From assembly GCF_023716925.1 (NCBI RefSeq), contig NZ_JAMQQG010000007.1:1-39402 (forward strand): a stretch of DNA of 39,402 nt, given 5' to 3'. Source of the stretch: Frankia sp. R82. Lineage in GTDB: Bacteria > Actinomycetota > Actinomycetes > Frankiales > Frankiaceae. The notes below the pieces were generated by a model. That model made no database searches. It was given only the letters and a program-made list of their open reading frames with translations, and was not told the origin of the DNA. Position numbers and translations under genes: made by a program. Below are positions 32,169-39,274 of the stretch, one piece after another. Numbering within the stretch: the first letter of the stretch is position 1; every line of letters begins with the position of its first letter.

Positions 32169-32528
32169 CTACTGGCCGAACGTGTAACGCAGATTGGCAT
32201 TGATCAGCTGGTTCAGGCGCTTGCGCAGGTGGCCGGAGTTGCTCTGGTCCGGGACCGGCTCGTCCACGTACAACGTCCAGCGCAGATCTGTGCCGCTGTC
32301 CTGGCTGCGCGGGAGGTGGAAGTGGACGGTCGCGTCCGGCCTACGTGGCCACAGCGACGACCAGACCAGCCAGGTGGGGGACGCGGCAGACAACACCTGG
32401 GGTCGTTGTTCGTCGCCGAGCAGAATCAGCCAGGGGCGAGCCGGGTCACGATCGGGCTCGGTGAGCGCCTCGAAGATCACATGCGGTGGTGCTGGCTGAT
32501 TTCGACGCCGACTCCCGATCTCGATCAC
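32169..32528 (-). CDS. Small SRPBCC-like protein (polyketide cyclase/START fold type)
   Basis: 119 aa from GTG 32528 (MIEIGSRRRNQPAPPHVIFE). The pattern is a helix-grip fold: an N-terminal strand, VIFEALTEPDRD helix, strands WLILLGDEQRPQVLSA, WLVWSSLWPRRPDATVHFHL and TDLRWTLYVDEP, and a long C-terminal helix GHLRKRLNQLINANLRYTFGQ. Such proteins bind hydrophobic ligands. I know similar unnamed proteins in actinomycetes but not their ligand. Length matches those homologues, so the TAG at 32169 looks like the genuine end, and the following in-frame formyltransferase piece is foreign to it. About 240 bp separates it from the divergent GNAT gene. Confidence 0.78.
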   Translation of the reverse strand: MIEIGSRRRNQPAPPHVIFEALTEPDRDPARPWLILLGDEQRPQVLSAASPTWLVWSSLWPRRPDATVHFHLPRSQDSGTDLRWTLYVDEPVPDQSNSGHLRKRLNQLINANLRYTFGQ

Positions 32529-32770
32529 ACGATCAGTTTAGGCTTCCACGAAACTCCGCCGGCCGGCGATCTCGTGGGTGCAGCTCGCACCTGCCCCTTG
32601 CCATCCGGTGTTCTGTTCGTGGTTGGCAGCCATGTCCGGCTGGGTGATTGCCGGTGAGAGGGCGGCCACCCGCACATGCTCGATGGCTGGTGCTGCCGGA
32701 TCGGCAGTTCTGGCCGGCTACGAAAGGATCTGCGATAACCGCCGTCGACCCGCAGCCGGATCCGCGCGAG

Positions 32771-33280
32771 ATGATCACATATGTCGAGATGACCTCGCGC
32801 TGTCAGCTACGTCCCGCACCGGTGAATCCCCTGGTGGCCTTCGAGCTACTCCAGCCCGGCTCACCGCTGGTCCGTTCCGCGACACTGCGGGTGGGCTCGC
32901 CGCACCGCTGGCCGAGCCTCACCTGGTCGGACGGCCAGTGGGCGGCCCGGCTGGCCGATCCCTGGCGCCACTGGTGGATCATCCGATGGGATGGCGAGGT
33001 TGCCGGGATCGCCGAAGTCAGGGTCCATGTGCCGGACGAGGTCGAAATAGCGACCTTCGGGCTCGTCCCCGAGTTCGTCGGCTCCGGGTTCGGTGGTTAC
33101 GCCCTTACCCTCACCACCGAAGCGGCGTGGAGCATCCCGCTTCCGAGCCAGCGGGGAGTGCGCCGAGTCTGGCTGCACACCTCGACGCTCGACCATCCAC
33201 ATGCCCTGCCGAACTATTTGCGCCGTGGCTTTCGACCGTTCCACGTCGAAGTCCGGGAAGACCCGACGGACGCCCGGTGA
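32771..33280 (+). CDS. GNAT-family N-acetyltransferase
   Basis: 169 aa from ATG 32771 (MITYVEMTSRCQLRPA), where related actinobacterial proteins begin; the frame is open to 32648 but the added part is unlike them. The acetyl-CoA fold is visible: WWIIRWDGEVAGIAEVRVH (beta 2-4), VEIATFGLVPEFVGSGFGGYAL (motif A with GSGFGG pyrophosphate loop) and VRRVWLHTSTLDHPHALPNY followed by RRGFRPF (motif B). The acceptor is unknown. No operon partner; a 31-codon frame overlapping its stop (33277-33372) is not called. Confidence 0.9.
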   Translation: MITYVEMTSRCQLRPAPVNPLVAFELLQPGSPLVRSATLRVGSPHRWPSLTWSDGQWAARLADPWRHWWIIRWDGEVAGIAEVRVHVPDEVEIATFGLVPEFVGSGFGGYALTLTTEAAWSIPLPSQRGVRRVWLHTSTLDHPHALPNYLRRGFRPFHVEVREDPTDAR

Positions 33281-33567
33281 AGGCGCGGATCCTGTTCTGG
33301 GTCGACGGCAGCGACATCACCAGGATCGCTGGCTACGGACTGTGCCGCCGACCACGAACCGCGGTCAGGTGATGTGGGTGCGAAGGGTGCCCTCAGGACA
33401 GCCAGAAATGATCAGTTTTTCGGCAGAACGGTGCCGAACCTTCTGGTGGGAGCTGGCGCACCGGCAAGGACCCAGACCCTGCATTCGTGGACCAGGAGAT
33501 CACCGGTGGTTCGGCCGTAGACGCCCGCAGCCGTCCAACCGCACAGATCTCGCTCCTGTCGTGGGTG

Positions 33568-34500
33568 TTACGGGTTCCGGAACGCCCGCCGGTGGGCACT
33601 GGGAGTCGTTCCTACCTGGGCGCGGAAACGGCGTCGTAGATTGACAGCAGAGCAGAGGCCGACACGGGCCGCGATCGCCTCGACCGACAGGTCTGTCTCC
33701 TCAAGCAAGGTGCGCGCCGCGCTCACCCGGCGGGAGAGCAGCCACGCACCCGGGCTGGTTCCGAGCCGGTCGGCGAAGCGGCGAGCCAGGGTCCGGGGCG
33801 AGACGCTGAGGTGCGCGGCCAGGTCGCTCACCGAAAGCGGTGTGCCGAGGCGCGCGCCAGCCCAGTCGAGCAGGTCATCGAGTTCGTCCCTGGGGGCGTG
33901 CGGTGGCCGGTACCGTGCCTGGCCGCCCTGGTGGGGCGACATCGCCATGTGGCGCGAGAGAAGGGCGGCGTGCGCGGCGCCGTGGTCCTGGCGGACCAGG
34001 TGCAGGCACAGATCGATGCCCGCACCTGCGCCGGCACTGGTGGCGACGTCACCGTGATCCACGAAGGGTCTGTCGGGCTCCACGGGTATCCCGGGAAACT
34101 CCCGTCGTAGCTGTTCGGCGCGCGCGGGGTGGGCGGTGGCTGCGCGGCCGTCCAGCAGTCCGGTACGGGCAAGGGCGAAGACCCCGGAGCAGATCGTCAC
34201 CAACCGCGCCCCACGTGCGTGGGCCGCAAGCAGCGCGCCGCGTACCGCGGCGGACAGCGGCGTTTCCACCGGCAGCCAGCCCGGGATGATCACGGTGTTC
34301 GCGGCCTCGAGCGCCGATAGGTCCTGTGACACGGTCATCGTGTACCCGCCGGTGGTCGGCACGGGGCCCGGTGTCTGTGCGCACACCGCGAACTCGTAGT
34401 GCTGTGGCACCCCGAGGCGTGCCGTGCCGAAGACCTCGACGGCGCAGCCGAGCTCGAATGTCGACTGCACTGGTCGCACCAGGGCCACCACGCGATGCAT
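33568..34500 (-). CDS. GlxA-type AraC-family regulator (DJ-1/PfpI domain + HTH)
   Basis: 310 aa. Residues 1-180 form a class-I-glutaminase-like DJ-1/PfpI domain (VVALVRPVQSTFELGCAVEV, VIIPGWLP, LVTICSGVFALARTGLLDGR with the nucleophile-elbow Cys in TICSG). Residues 210-305 are the AraC HTH pair: LSVSDLAAHLSVSPRTLARR, LSVEAIAARVGLCSAVNLRR and a final FRAQVGTTPSAHRRAF. These regulators often control a divergent metabolic gene. Here the divergent neighbour is a cupin gene starting about 60 bp away, so the short shared region (34501-34562) probably holds the operator. The ligand is unknown. Confidence 0.95.
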   Translation of the reverse strand: MHRVVALVRPVQSTFELGCAVEVFGTARLGVPQHYEFAVCAQTPGPVPTTGGYTMTVSQDLSALEAANTVIIPGWLPVETPLSAAVRGALLAAHARGARLVTICSGVFALARTGLLDGRAATAHPARAEQLRREFPGIPVEPDRPFVDHGDVATSAGAGAGIDLCLHLVRQDHGAAHAALLSRHMAMSPHQGGQARYRPPHAPRDELDDLLDWAGARLGTPLSVSDLAAHLSVSPRTLARRFADRLGTSPGAWLLSRRVSAARTLLEETDLSVEAIAARVGLCSAVNLRRRFRAQVGTTPSAHRRAFRNP

Positions 34501-34562
34501 GGCAGGAAAGTACCCGGTCGTGTCCCTGCGGACGCTGTCGTGTCGCGTCCGCGCACGTCAAC

Positions 34563-34907
34563 GTGGTGGGTGTGCATCCGCAGATTCTTGCCCAGGAGGG
34601 CTACATCGCTGTCTTGGCAGACGACTGCCCGGTCCGCGACCTTTTCCCCGGTATCCGGCTGCGTCCACTGTGGCGGGGGCCGTCCGGTGCGCACGCGGGT
34701 CTACTGGAGATGGACCCGGGCGCCTGTTGGCCGCGTCGCGATGTCCACGAGCCCGGTCCGGAAGAGGTCTATGTGGTCGCCGGTACTTTCCACGACGGCG
34801 CGCGTGACTATCCGGCCGGCACGTTCCTGCATGCCCCGGCCGGGTCATGGCATGTGCCCGCGACGACCACCGGCTGCACGCTGTTCCTCTTCTACCCGGC
34901 GGGCTGA
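34563..34907 (+). CDS. ChrR-like cupin protein
   Basis: 114 aa if read from GTG 34563; other GTGs at 34566 and 34572 are equally possible because no ribosome site is clear. Two cupin motifs: RPLWRGPSGAHAGLLEMDPG then WPRRDVHEPGPEEVYVVAG (H and E metal ligands), and FHDGARDYPAGTFLHAPAGS ending HVPATTTGCTLFLFYPAG. This is the ChrR cupin-like group, used either as a metal-dependent dioxygenase domain or as a sensor domain. Here it stands alone without the zinc-binding anti-sigma part. It is divergent from the GlxA-type regulator and is its likely target. Confidence 0.83.
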   Translation: MVGVHPQILAQEGYIAVLADDCPVRDLFPGIRLRPLWRGPSGAHAGLLEMDPGACWPRRDVHEPGPEEVYVVAGTFHDGARDYPAGTFLHAPAGSWHVPATTTGCTLFLFYPAG

Positions 34908-35104
34908 GGCCGATCTGGCGCAGAAACCTAAGGCTCGGCCTGGTGGCACGCAATATCGCGAAGGAGGTCAAGACGCCGCTGGCACCGCATCGTGAGGTGC
35001 GCTACAGCCGGAAGGGGCGCGCTGGCATGGTGAAATTCTTTAATTTGACCGCTGAATCCACGGGGCAAGGAAAATGGGGCCTTGTCCATGGACATCCGCC
35101 GGCT

Positions 35105-35538
35105 CGGTTCATCGTCGTGGACACCCTCGGACTGCTGCTGACGGTGCTCGTTGTTCCGGCCAGCCGTCAGGACCACGATGGCGCCCGCCAGCTGCTGGTC
35201 GACCCTACTTCACCACCCCCAGCCGCCGGTCTCTGTTCGCAGACGGCGGGTTCGCCGGACGGTTCGTCACCTGGGCCTCCACCGTCGTGAAGACCACCAT
35301 CGAGATCGTCCGGAAGAAGGACGGGCAGAAAGGCTTCCACCCGCTCCCGAAACGCGGGGTTGTGGAACGCGCCCTGGCGTGGATCACCGGACATCGCCGC
35401 CTCGCCCGGGACTACGAACGCGACTCGGCCAGCTCTGCCGCCTTCGCGCACTGGGCCATGATCCGCACGATGGTCCGCCAGCTCGCCCGGCGAACCCCGG
35501 TCTCCCGCTGGACGCTACGGACGACCCACGAGAACTGA
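35105..35538 (+). pseudogene. IS5-family transposase remnant, frameshifted and 5'-truncated
   Basis: The first frame reads RFIVVDTLGLLLTVLVVPAS, RQDHDGARQLLVDP (35110-35210) with the first DDE Asp. The next frame resumes at about 35206 with YFTTPSRRSLFADGGFAGRF (second Asp), VVERALAWITGHRRLARDYE (Glu) and SSAAFAHWAMIRTMVRQLAR to a stop at 35538. So all three catalytic residues survive but a one-base-type frameshift near 35206 splits them, and the N-terminal DNA-binding half is gone. The 200 bp before it (34908-35104) hold no gene. A genuine programmed shift is unlikely because the N-terminus is missing. Confidence 0.82.
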
Positions 35539-35609
35539 AAGCGATCAAGATTCAGGACGGGCACTCAGAAGGCGGCTGGCGCCGGGCTGGCGACACAGAC
35601 GGCAGAAGG

Positions 35610-36461
35610 TCACGCCGACTCGGCGAGTCGACGAAGGATCTGGGCCGTCGACTCGTCCAATGGGTGAAACGACTCGACGGCCAAATCGGAGAGCGTGATG
35701 TCCGCCGGAGCACCAACCGTAGCGATCATGCTGAACATGGACATGACGCCGAACGGCGTGCGTATCCGCAACGGCACGACGACTCCAGCGGAGGCCGGGT
35801 CCGGTGGCGGGACCGGTAGCGCTGCCTCTCCGCTCGGTAGCGAGTAGGCGGACACCTCCTCGTACAACGCCCGCAGGTCGGCGTTGCCGGTGGCGGTGAC
35901 CTGGTGGAGGAGTCGGCCGATCGCGTGCGCGCGCACGTCAGGAAAATTGAGGCATTGTGAGGCCAGGCCGTCGGGATGCAGGATGAGCCGCATCACGTTG
36001 GCTCCTGGATCCGTCAGATGCGCCGGAACGCTGGCCAACAGCACCGACATGGCACGATTGCTTTCTACGACGTCCCAGTTCTGGTCGATCACGGTCGCTG
36101 GGTAGGGTTCGTGGCCGGCGAGGAGAGCGTTCAGTGCCGCGCGGACCATCATCATCTGGTCGCTGTCCAGCGAGCTCCCCTGGAATACCGGCGCATATCC
36201 GGCAGCGAGCAGCAGGTTGTTGCGCTCCTGAAGCGGCACGTCCAGGTATTCGGCCAGGCGCAGCACCATCGCCCGACTCGGTCGTGACCGGCCGGTCTCG
36301 ACGCACGACAGGTGCCGAGTCGACGTGCCGGCTATCAGGGCGAGATCGAGTTGACTCAGCTTCCTGCGCCGGCGCCAGGTGCGCAGCAACTGCCCAACCC
36401 CGATGGTGGGGCCGGACGGCGAGGGGACTCCAGCTTCCATGTACTCAACGTATCCAGCCAT
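35610..36461 (-). CDS. XRE-family regulator with MmyB-like ligand-binding domain
   Basis: 283 aa from ATG 36461; other in-frame ATGs at 36539 and 36440 cannot be excluded. The HTH is at about 20-80: GQLLRTWRRRRKLSQLDLAL, IAGTSTRHLSCVETGRSRPS. It is followed by the MmyB-type domain (about 100-270): DNWDVVESN-like IDQNWDVVESNRAMSVLL, NVMRLILHPDGLASQCLNF, LYEEVSAYSLPSGE and FGVMSMFSMIATVGAPADIT, ending FHPLDESTAQILRRL. Members are thought to sense fatty acids or similar ligands and to control a neighbouring gene. The divergent neighbour here is the membrane protein at 36566, about 100 bp away, so the shared region is a probable operator. Confidence 0.92.
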   Translation of the reverse strand: MAGYVEYMEAGVPSPSGPTIGVGQLLRTWRRRRKLSQLDLALIAGTSTRHLSCVETGRSRPSRAMVLRLAEYLDVPLQERNNLLLAAGYAPVFQGSSLDSDQMMMVRAALNALLAGHEPYPATVIDQNWDVVESNRAMSVLLASVPAHLTDPGANVMRLILHPDGLASQCLNFPDVRAHAIGRLLHQVTATGNADLRALYEEVSAYSLPSGEAALPVPPPDPASAGVVVPLRIRTPFGVMSMFSMIATVGAPADITLSDLAVESFHPLDESTAQILRRLAESA

Positions 36462-36565
36462 GACCGAATCTTGACCTGGGAGGTCATGGATTCCCCTGCG
36501 GAACCTTGCCATGCTGCTCGTCGCTCCCAGCGAACACATGCCGCAGAAATAGGAGAAGACCTGCG

Positions 36566-37021
36566 ATGGCTACTCGCACGGCGCCTGTGACCGACCCGAC
36601 CGAGCGGCACGACCCCGCCCGGTTGCTGCGCCTTGTCCTGCGCATCGACAGCGGTAGTACCGCGGTGATGGGCGTCGTCCTGATCGCGGCCAGCAGCCTG
36701 CTGGTATCTCCCACCGGGATTCCGGTCGCATTCTCGGTCGGATTCGGGCTCTATCAGCTGGCCGGCGCGACCGCACTTTTCTTCGTCGCGACCAGGCCGA
36801 CGATTCCGTCTGTTCTCGGGTGGGCCGTCGTCGGTCTGAACATCGTGTCCGGGCTCGGTTGCCTGGTGGTGGCGGTCGCCGACCTGGTATCGCTCACCAC
36901 CTTTGGTATCGTCTTTATGATTATCGGAGCGATGGTTGTGGCGGTCTACGCGGTGCTCGAGTACGCCGGAATCAGGCGAATGATCGAATCCGGTGGCGGC
37001 CGGGCGTTTAAGGCTCGATGA
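36566..37021 (+). CDS. Four-helix integral membrane protein
   Basis: 151 aa from ATG 36566 (MATRTAPVTDPTERHDPARL), with AGGAG about 13 bp upstream; an earlier in-frame start is not supported. Helices: STAVMGVVLIAASSLLV, VAFSVGFGLYQLAGATALFFVA, SVLGWAVVGLNIVSGLGCLVVAVADL and TFGIVFMIIGAMVVAVYAVLEY. Similar proteins in actinomycetes are unnamed. It is divergent from the MmyB-like regulator and is the likely regulated gene. Its 3' end overlaps by a few bases the frame of the truncated duplicate on the other strand. Confidence 0.8.
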   Translation: MATRTAPVTDPTERHDPARLLRLVLRIDSGSTAVMGVVLIAASSLLVSPTGIPVAFSVGFGLYQLAGATALFFVATRPTIPSVLGWAVVGLNIVSGLGCLVVAVADLVSLTTFGIVFMIIGAMVVAVYAVLEYAGIRRMIESGGGRAFKAR

Positions 37022-37214
37022 CCGGCCAGTGGCACGCGGATCTAACGACGGCATGGGCTGTCGACAGCGCCAGCAGCCCGCCAAGGAACAGCCACGGAGT
37101 CCCTAGCTTCCCTGGATCTTCCAGGCACCTCCGTGCATACGCCGGGTACGGCGACCCAACGTGGCCAGTCCGCTGGAGCCCAGCGGGTGTCTCACCCGAG
37201 ACTGACGCAGAGGG

Positions 37215-37415
37215 GGCGATACCGGCGGCCGGCCGTCGGCCGTCCGCCTCCCGGTACGGGCTCGACCTCACGCGCCGCCCCGGCTGGCTCACGAAGATCT
37301 TCGCCATCTGCTGGCCGAGGCCTGGCGGCGCCGAGACCCGCACAGCGATGTGAGGAAAGTGCTCGCGCACGGCCCGCGCAACCCATTGGGCAAGCGGGTT
37401 TGAGCACCTCCTCAC
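37215..37415 (-). pseudogene. 3'-truncated duplicate of the 38649-38915 gene
   Basis: Begins at the same GTG (37415) and codes for the same 67 residues (RRCSNPLAQWVARAVREHF.. to ..GRRPAAGIA) as copy 2. At 37214 homology ends; the frame continues to a TAA at 37008 through sequence with poor codon bias that also overlaps the end of the membrane gene. The C-terminal FKQQMKAAATS end of copy 2 is missing. Confidence 0.7.
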
Positions 37416-37434
37416 ACGCCGGTGGCGGACCGCG
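37215..37434. repeat. 220-bp perfect direct repeat, copy 1
   Basis: Identical, base for base as far as I can compare, to 38715-38934; the copies are offset by exactly 1500 bp. It covers 20 bp upstream of a GTG plus the first 67 codons of the small gene intact at 38649-38915. No terminal inverted repeats or target duplications are evident at its edges. Confidence 0.93.
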
Positions 37435-37435
37435 A

Positions 37436-37552
37436 TCAGCCGAGCTCGTTGGCCGCGCGCTCTGTGGCGTACACCGCCATCAGCGCATTGACGTAGTCAG
37501 CCAGGCGCGTCGTCTTGGGCTGCCACCACGAGTCGCACGAAAGAGACTTTAG
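37436..37552 (-). pseudogene. C-terminal fragment of an unknown gene ahead of repeat copy 1
   Basis: 38 codons after an in-frame TGA: ..CDSWWQPKTTRLADYVNALM then AVYATERAANELG and TGA. The last 30 codons have strong G/C third positions, so this is the end of a once real gene. It stops 20 bp before the GTG of the truncated duplicate, and the two may have been neighbours in one operon. Family not recognised. Confidence 0.45.
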
Positions 37553-37868
37553 TCACTCGCTAGTGGGCGGAGCGGCTCGGCTGTCGCGACCTGACCGAAA
37601 TGCTCGGACCAGCTCAGGGGCGTCGCGTCAAACCGCGCGTCACACGAGACCGACGTGCCTCCGTTTTCCACCGCTCGCGAAAGGGTGCGATGAAGCAGGG
37701 CCAACGACGGGAGGCTCCGCGACCCGGTGACAGGTACGGAGAGTGAGGCCGACAGGGGGCCGCCTGAGGCGTCCCGCAGTACCGTCCGTCAGGCCACCAG
37801 CGGCACCCCAGCCAACCCTGACACTCAACCCGGCCCGGCCCATCCCCATCGATGCCGCGCGACGTGCC
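37553..37868. other. Intergenic, no gene seen
   Basis: 316 bp downstream of the orphan gene at 37869. Lower GC than the rest of the window around 37640-37700. Open frames here lack bias. No transposon ends recognised. Confidence 0.45.
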
Positions 37869-38294
37869 TCAGGAGTCAGGCCTGTCAGCCGTCCAAGAGA
37901 TGCCCTCCAGGTCCAGGCCTGCCGGCGGAAATGATCTCCGATTGGGGCCGCGTCGTTCGGCAAGACAGATCTTGCCTTTTATTGACCGTTCGAGCCGGAG
38001 CTCAACGAGCGACAGGGACATGTCCGACTCGAAACTTTCCTCAATCTGCATGATGATGTGTTCCAATCGGGCTTCATCGCGCGCATCCCTCTGCGTATAG
38101 AAAAGTGCAATGACGTTTTTCTCGGTTAGCTCATCGAAGTACCTTTCCAGAAGATTCAATGTAAGTGTGACGCGAACAGATCGACCCTCGCCATGAAGAT
38201 CGAATGTGCCGGCTGCAGGATTCAGGTCAGAAAGCTGGTGCCGGCGCCCAAGGGTTTCGGCAATGGCATCGAAGATTGCCTCCTTGTCGACCAT
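37869..38294 (-). CDS. AT-richer orphan gene, function unknown
   Basis: 141 aa from ATG 38294, with GGAGG 5 bp upstream. The protein is charged and helical/strand mixed: VDKEAIFDAIAETLGRRHQL, FDLHGEGRSVRVTLTLNLLE, RYFDELTEKNVIALFYTQRD and SFESDMSLSLVELRLERSIK, ending SWTADRPDS. No signal peptide or membrane helix. Base and codon use differ clearly from the rest of the window (many A/T third positions), and it sits among mobile-element debris, so recent transfer is likely. It might belong to a defence or toxin-immunity context, but nothing in the sequence shows this. No family recognised. Confidence 0.65.
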   Translation of the reverse strand: MVDKEAIFDAIAETLGRRHQLSDLNPAAGTFDLHGEGRSVRVTLTLNLLERYFDELTEKNVIALFYTQRDARDEARLEHIIMQIEESFESDMSLSLVELRLERSIKGKICLAERRGPNRRSFPPAGLDLEGISWTADRPDS

Positions 38295-38648
38295 ATAAAC
38301 CTCCGCCATTCGTGGCACTCGTCACGACGGGCCGCTTGTCGGCGTGTAGCTAAGCAAAGAATCCTCGCCGACAGGAGAGGCGTCGACAAGGACCGATCAG
38401 GATCTGTCGGGCAAGGTTCTTTCTGGCATGCTATCGCGCGGTCGGAGGATCTGGAGCTACCGGGCAGCTAACTCGGGCTGTTCCTCCAGGAGTTTTCCTG
38501 ATCTTGATGCGAGGGTGTGCCCGCGCCGAGAAGGCGCCTCCGGGCTGGGACGATGCGCGCGTCTAGCCCGAGACTGACACAGCGAACTCCTGCGGACTGT
38601 TGCGCGACCAACAAACCTGCCAAAATGCGAAACCTCAGGTCAGACCGC
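38295..38648. other. Gene-free stretch upstream of the orphan gene
   Basis: 354 bp. The first 150 bp (38295-38450) are AT-richer and should hold the orphan gene's promoter. CCCGAGACTGAC at 38566-38577 also occurs at 37194-37205, beside repeat copy 1, suggesting that the duplication once extended further. Confidence 0.45.
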
Positions 38649-38915
38649 CTACGATGTGGCCGCGGCCTTCATCTGTTGCTTGAAGTCGCGGGCCGTAGGA
38701 AGGGGGTCGGGTCCGGCGATACCGGCGGCCGGCCGTCGGCCGTCCGCCTCCCGGTACGGGCTCGACCTCACGCGCCGCCCCGGCTGGCTCACGAAGATCT
38801 TCGCCATCTGCTGGCCGAGGCCTGGCGGCGCCGAGACCCGCACAGCGATGTGAGGAAAGTGCTCGCGCACGGCCCGCGCAACCCATTGGGCAAGCGGGTT
38901 TGAGCACCTCCTCAC
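38649..38915 (-). CDS. Small basic protein, full-length relative to its truncated duplicate
   Basis: 88 aa from GTG 38915 (VRRCSNPLAQWVARAVREHF), continuing HIAVRVSAPPGLGQQMAKIF, VSQPGRRVRSSPYREADG and ending PTARDFKQQMKAAATS. Third positions are almost all G/C in this frame and not in the other two, which is the main evidence that it is coding. No ribosome site is visible before the GTG, and an IS630 fragment abuts 20 bp upstream, so the true N-terminus may have been lost. No family recognised. Its first 67 codons are duplicated at 37215-37415. Confidence 0.55.
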   Translation of the reverse strand: MRRCSNPLAQWVARAVREHFPHIAVRVSAPPGLGQQMAKIFVSQPGRRVRSSPYREADGRRPAAGIAGPDPLPTARDFKQQMKAAATS

Positions 38916-38934
38916 ACGCCGGTGGCGGACCGCG
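38715..38934. repeat. 220-bp perfect direct repeat, copy 2
   Basis: Partner of 37215-37434. The right edge (38934) is exactly where IS630 transposase homology begins; the left edge lies inside the small gene, which continues normally here, so this copy is probably the original. Confidence 0.93.
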
Positions 38935-39274
38935 GTAGCCAGTACACGCATAGCCAGTCCGCGTGGCTGTGGACGAATGCGCGGACGGTGTGGGCGTGAT
39001 GGCCGGGCAGGTTGTCCCACACCACCATGATCTTCCCGTTGAGCTGGTGGTGCGCGGCGGTCACCAACCGGATGAAGTCGGCGGCGACGAAGCCCTTCTG
39101 CTCGCCACGGCAGCCCCGGTGGACCAGCAGCCGGTAGATCAGCCGAGGCCGCCGGCCGGGGCGGACACGGACCATCCCGGCGAGCGAGACCCGCGCAGAA
39201 CACCGGCCGGACACCGTCACGACCGGGGTGCGGCCACGCCGTGCCCCGGTCCGACCCTTCGGCGGCCTCAGCCC
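38935..39274 (-). pseudogene. IS630-family transposase fragment
   Basis: About 113 codons: LRPPKGRTGARRGRTPVVTV at the left end of the protein, GRRPRLIYRLLVHRG, GFVAADFIRLVTAAHHQLNG, KIMVVWDNLPGHHAHTVRAF and SHADWLCVYWLP, then the homology stops at the repeat edge. Only the middle DDE Asp (in WDN) is present; the first Asp and the final Glu are outside the fragment. Its first codon directly follows the TAG of the NHL-repeat gene and both are in the same reading frame. It cannot be active. Confidence 0.85.

Noticed and set aside
33277-33372. 31-codon frame starting with GTGA overlap at the GNAT stop
   Set aside because: The overlap suggests coupling, but the frame is very short and has no recognisable content.
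37560-37800. Possible group II intron-like stretch (GTGCGATGAAGC start)
   Set aside because: No domain V hairpin, no reverse transcriptase and no matching 3' end could be found.
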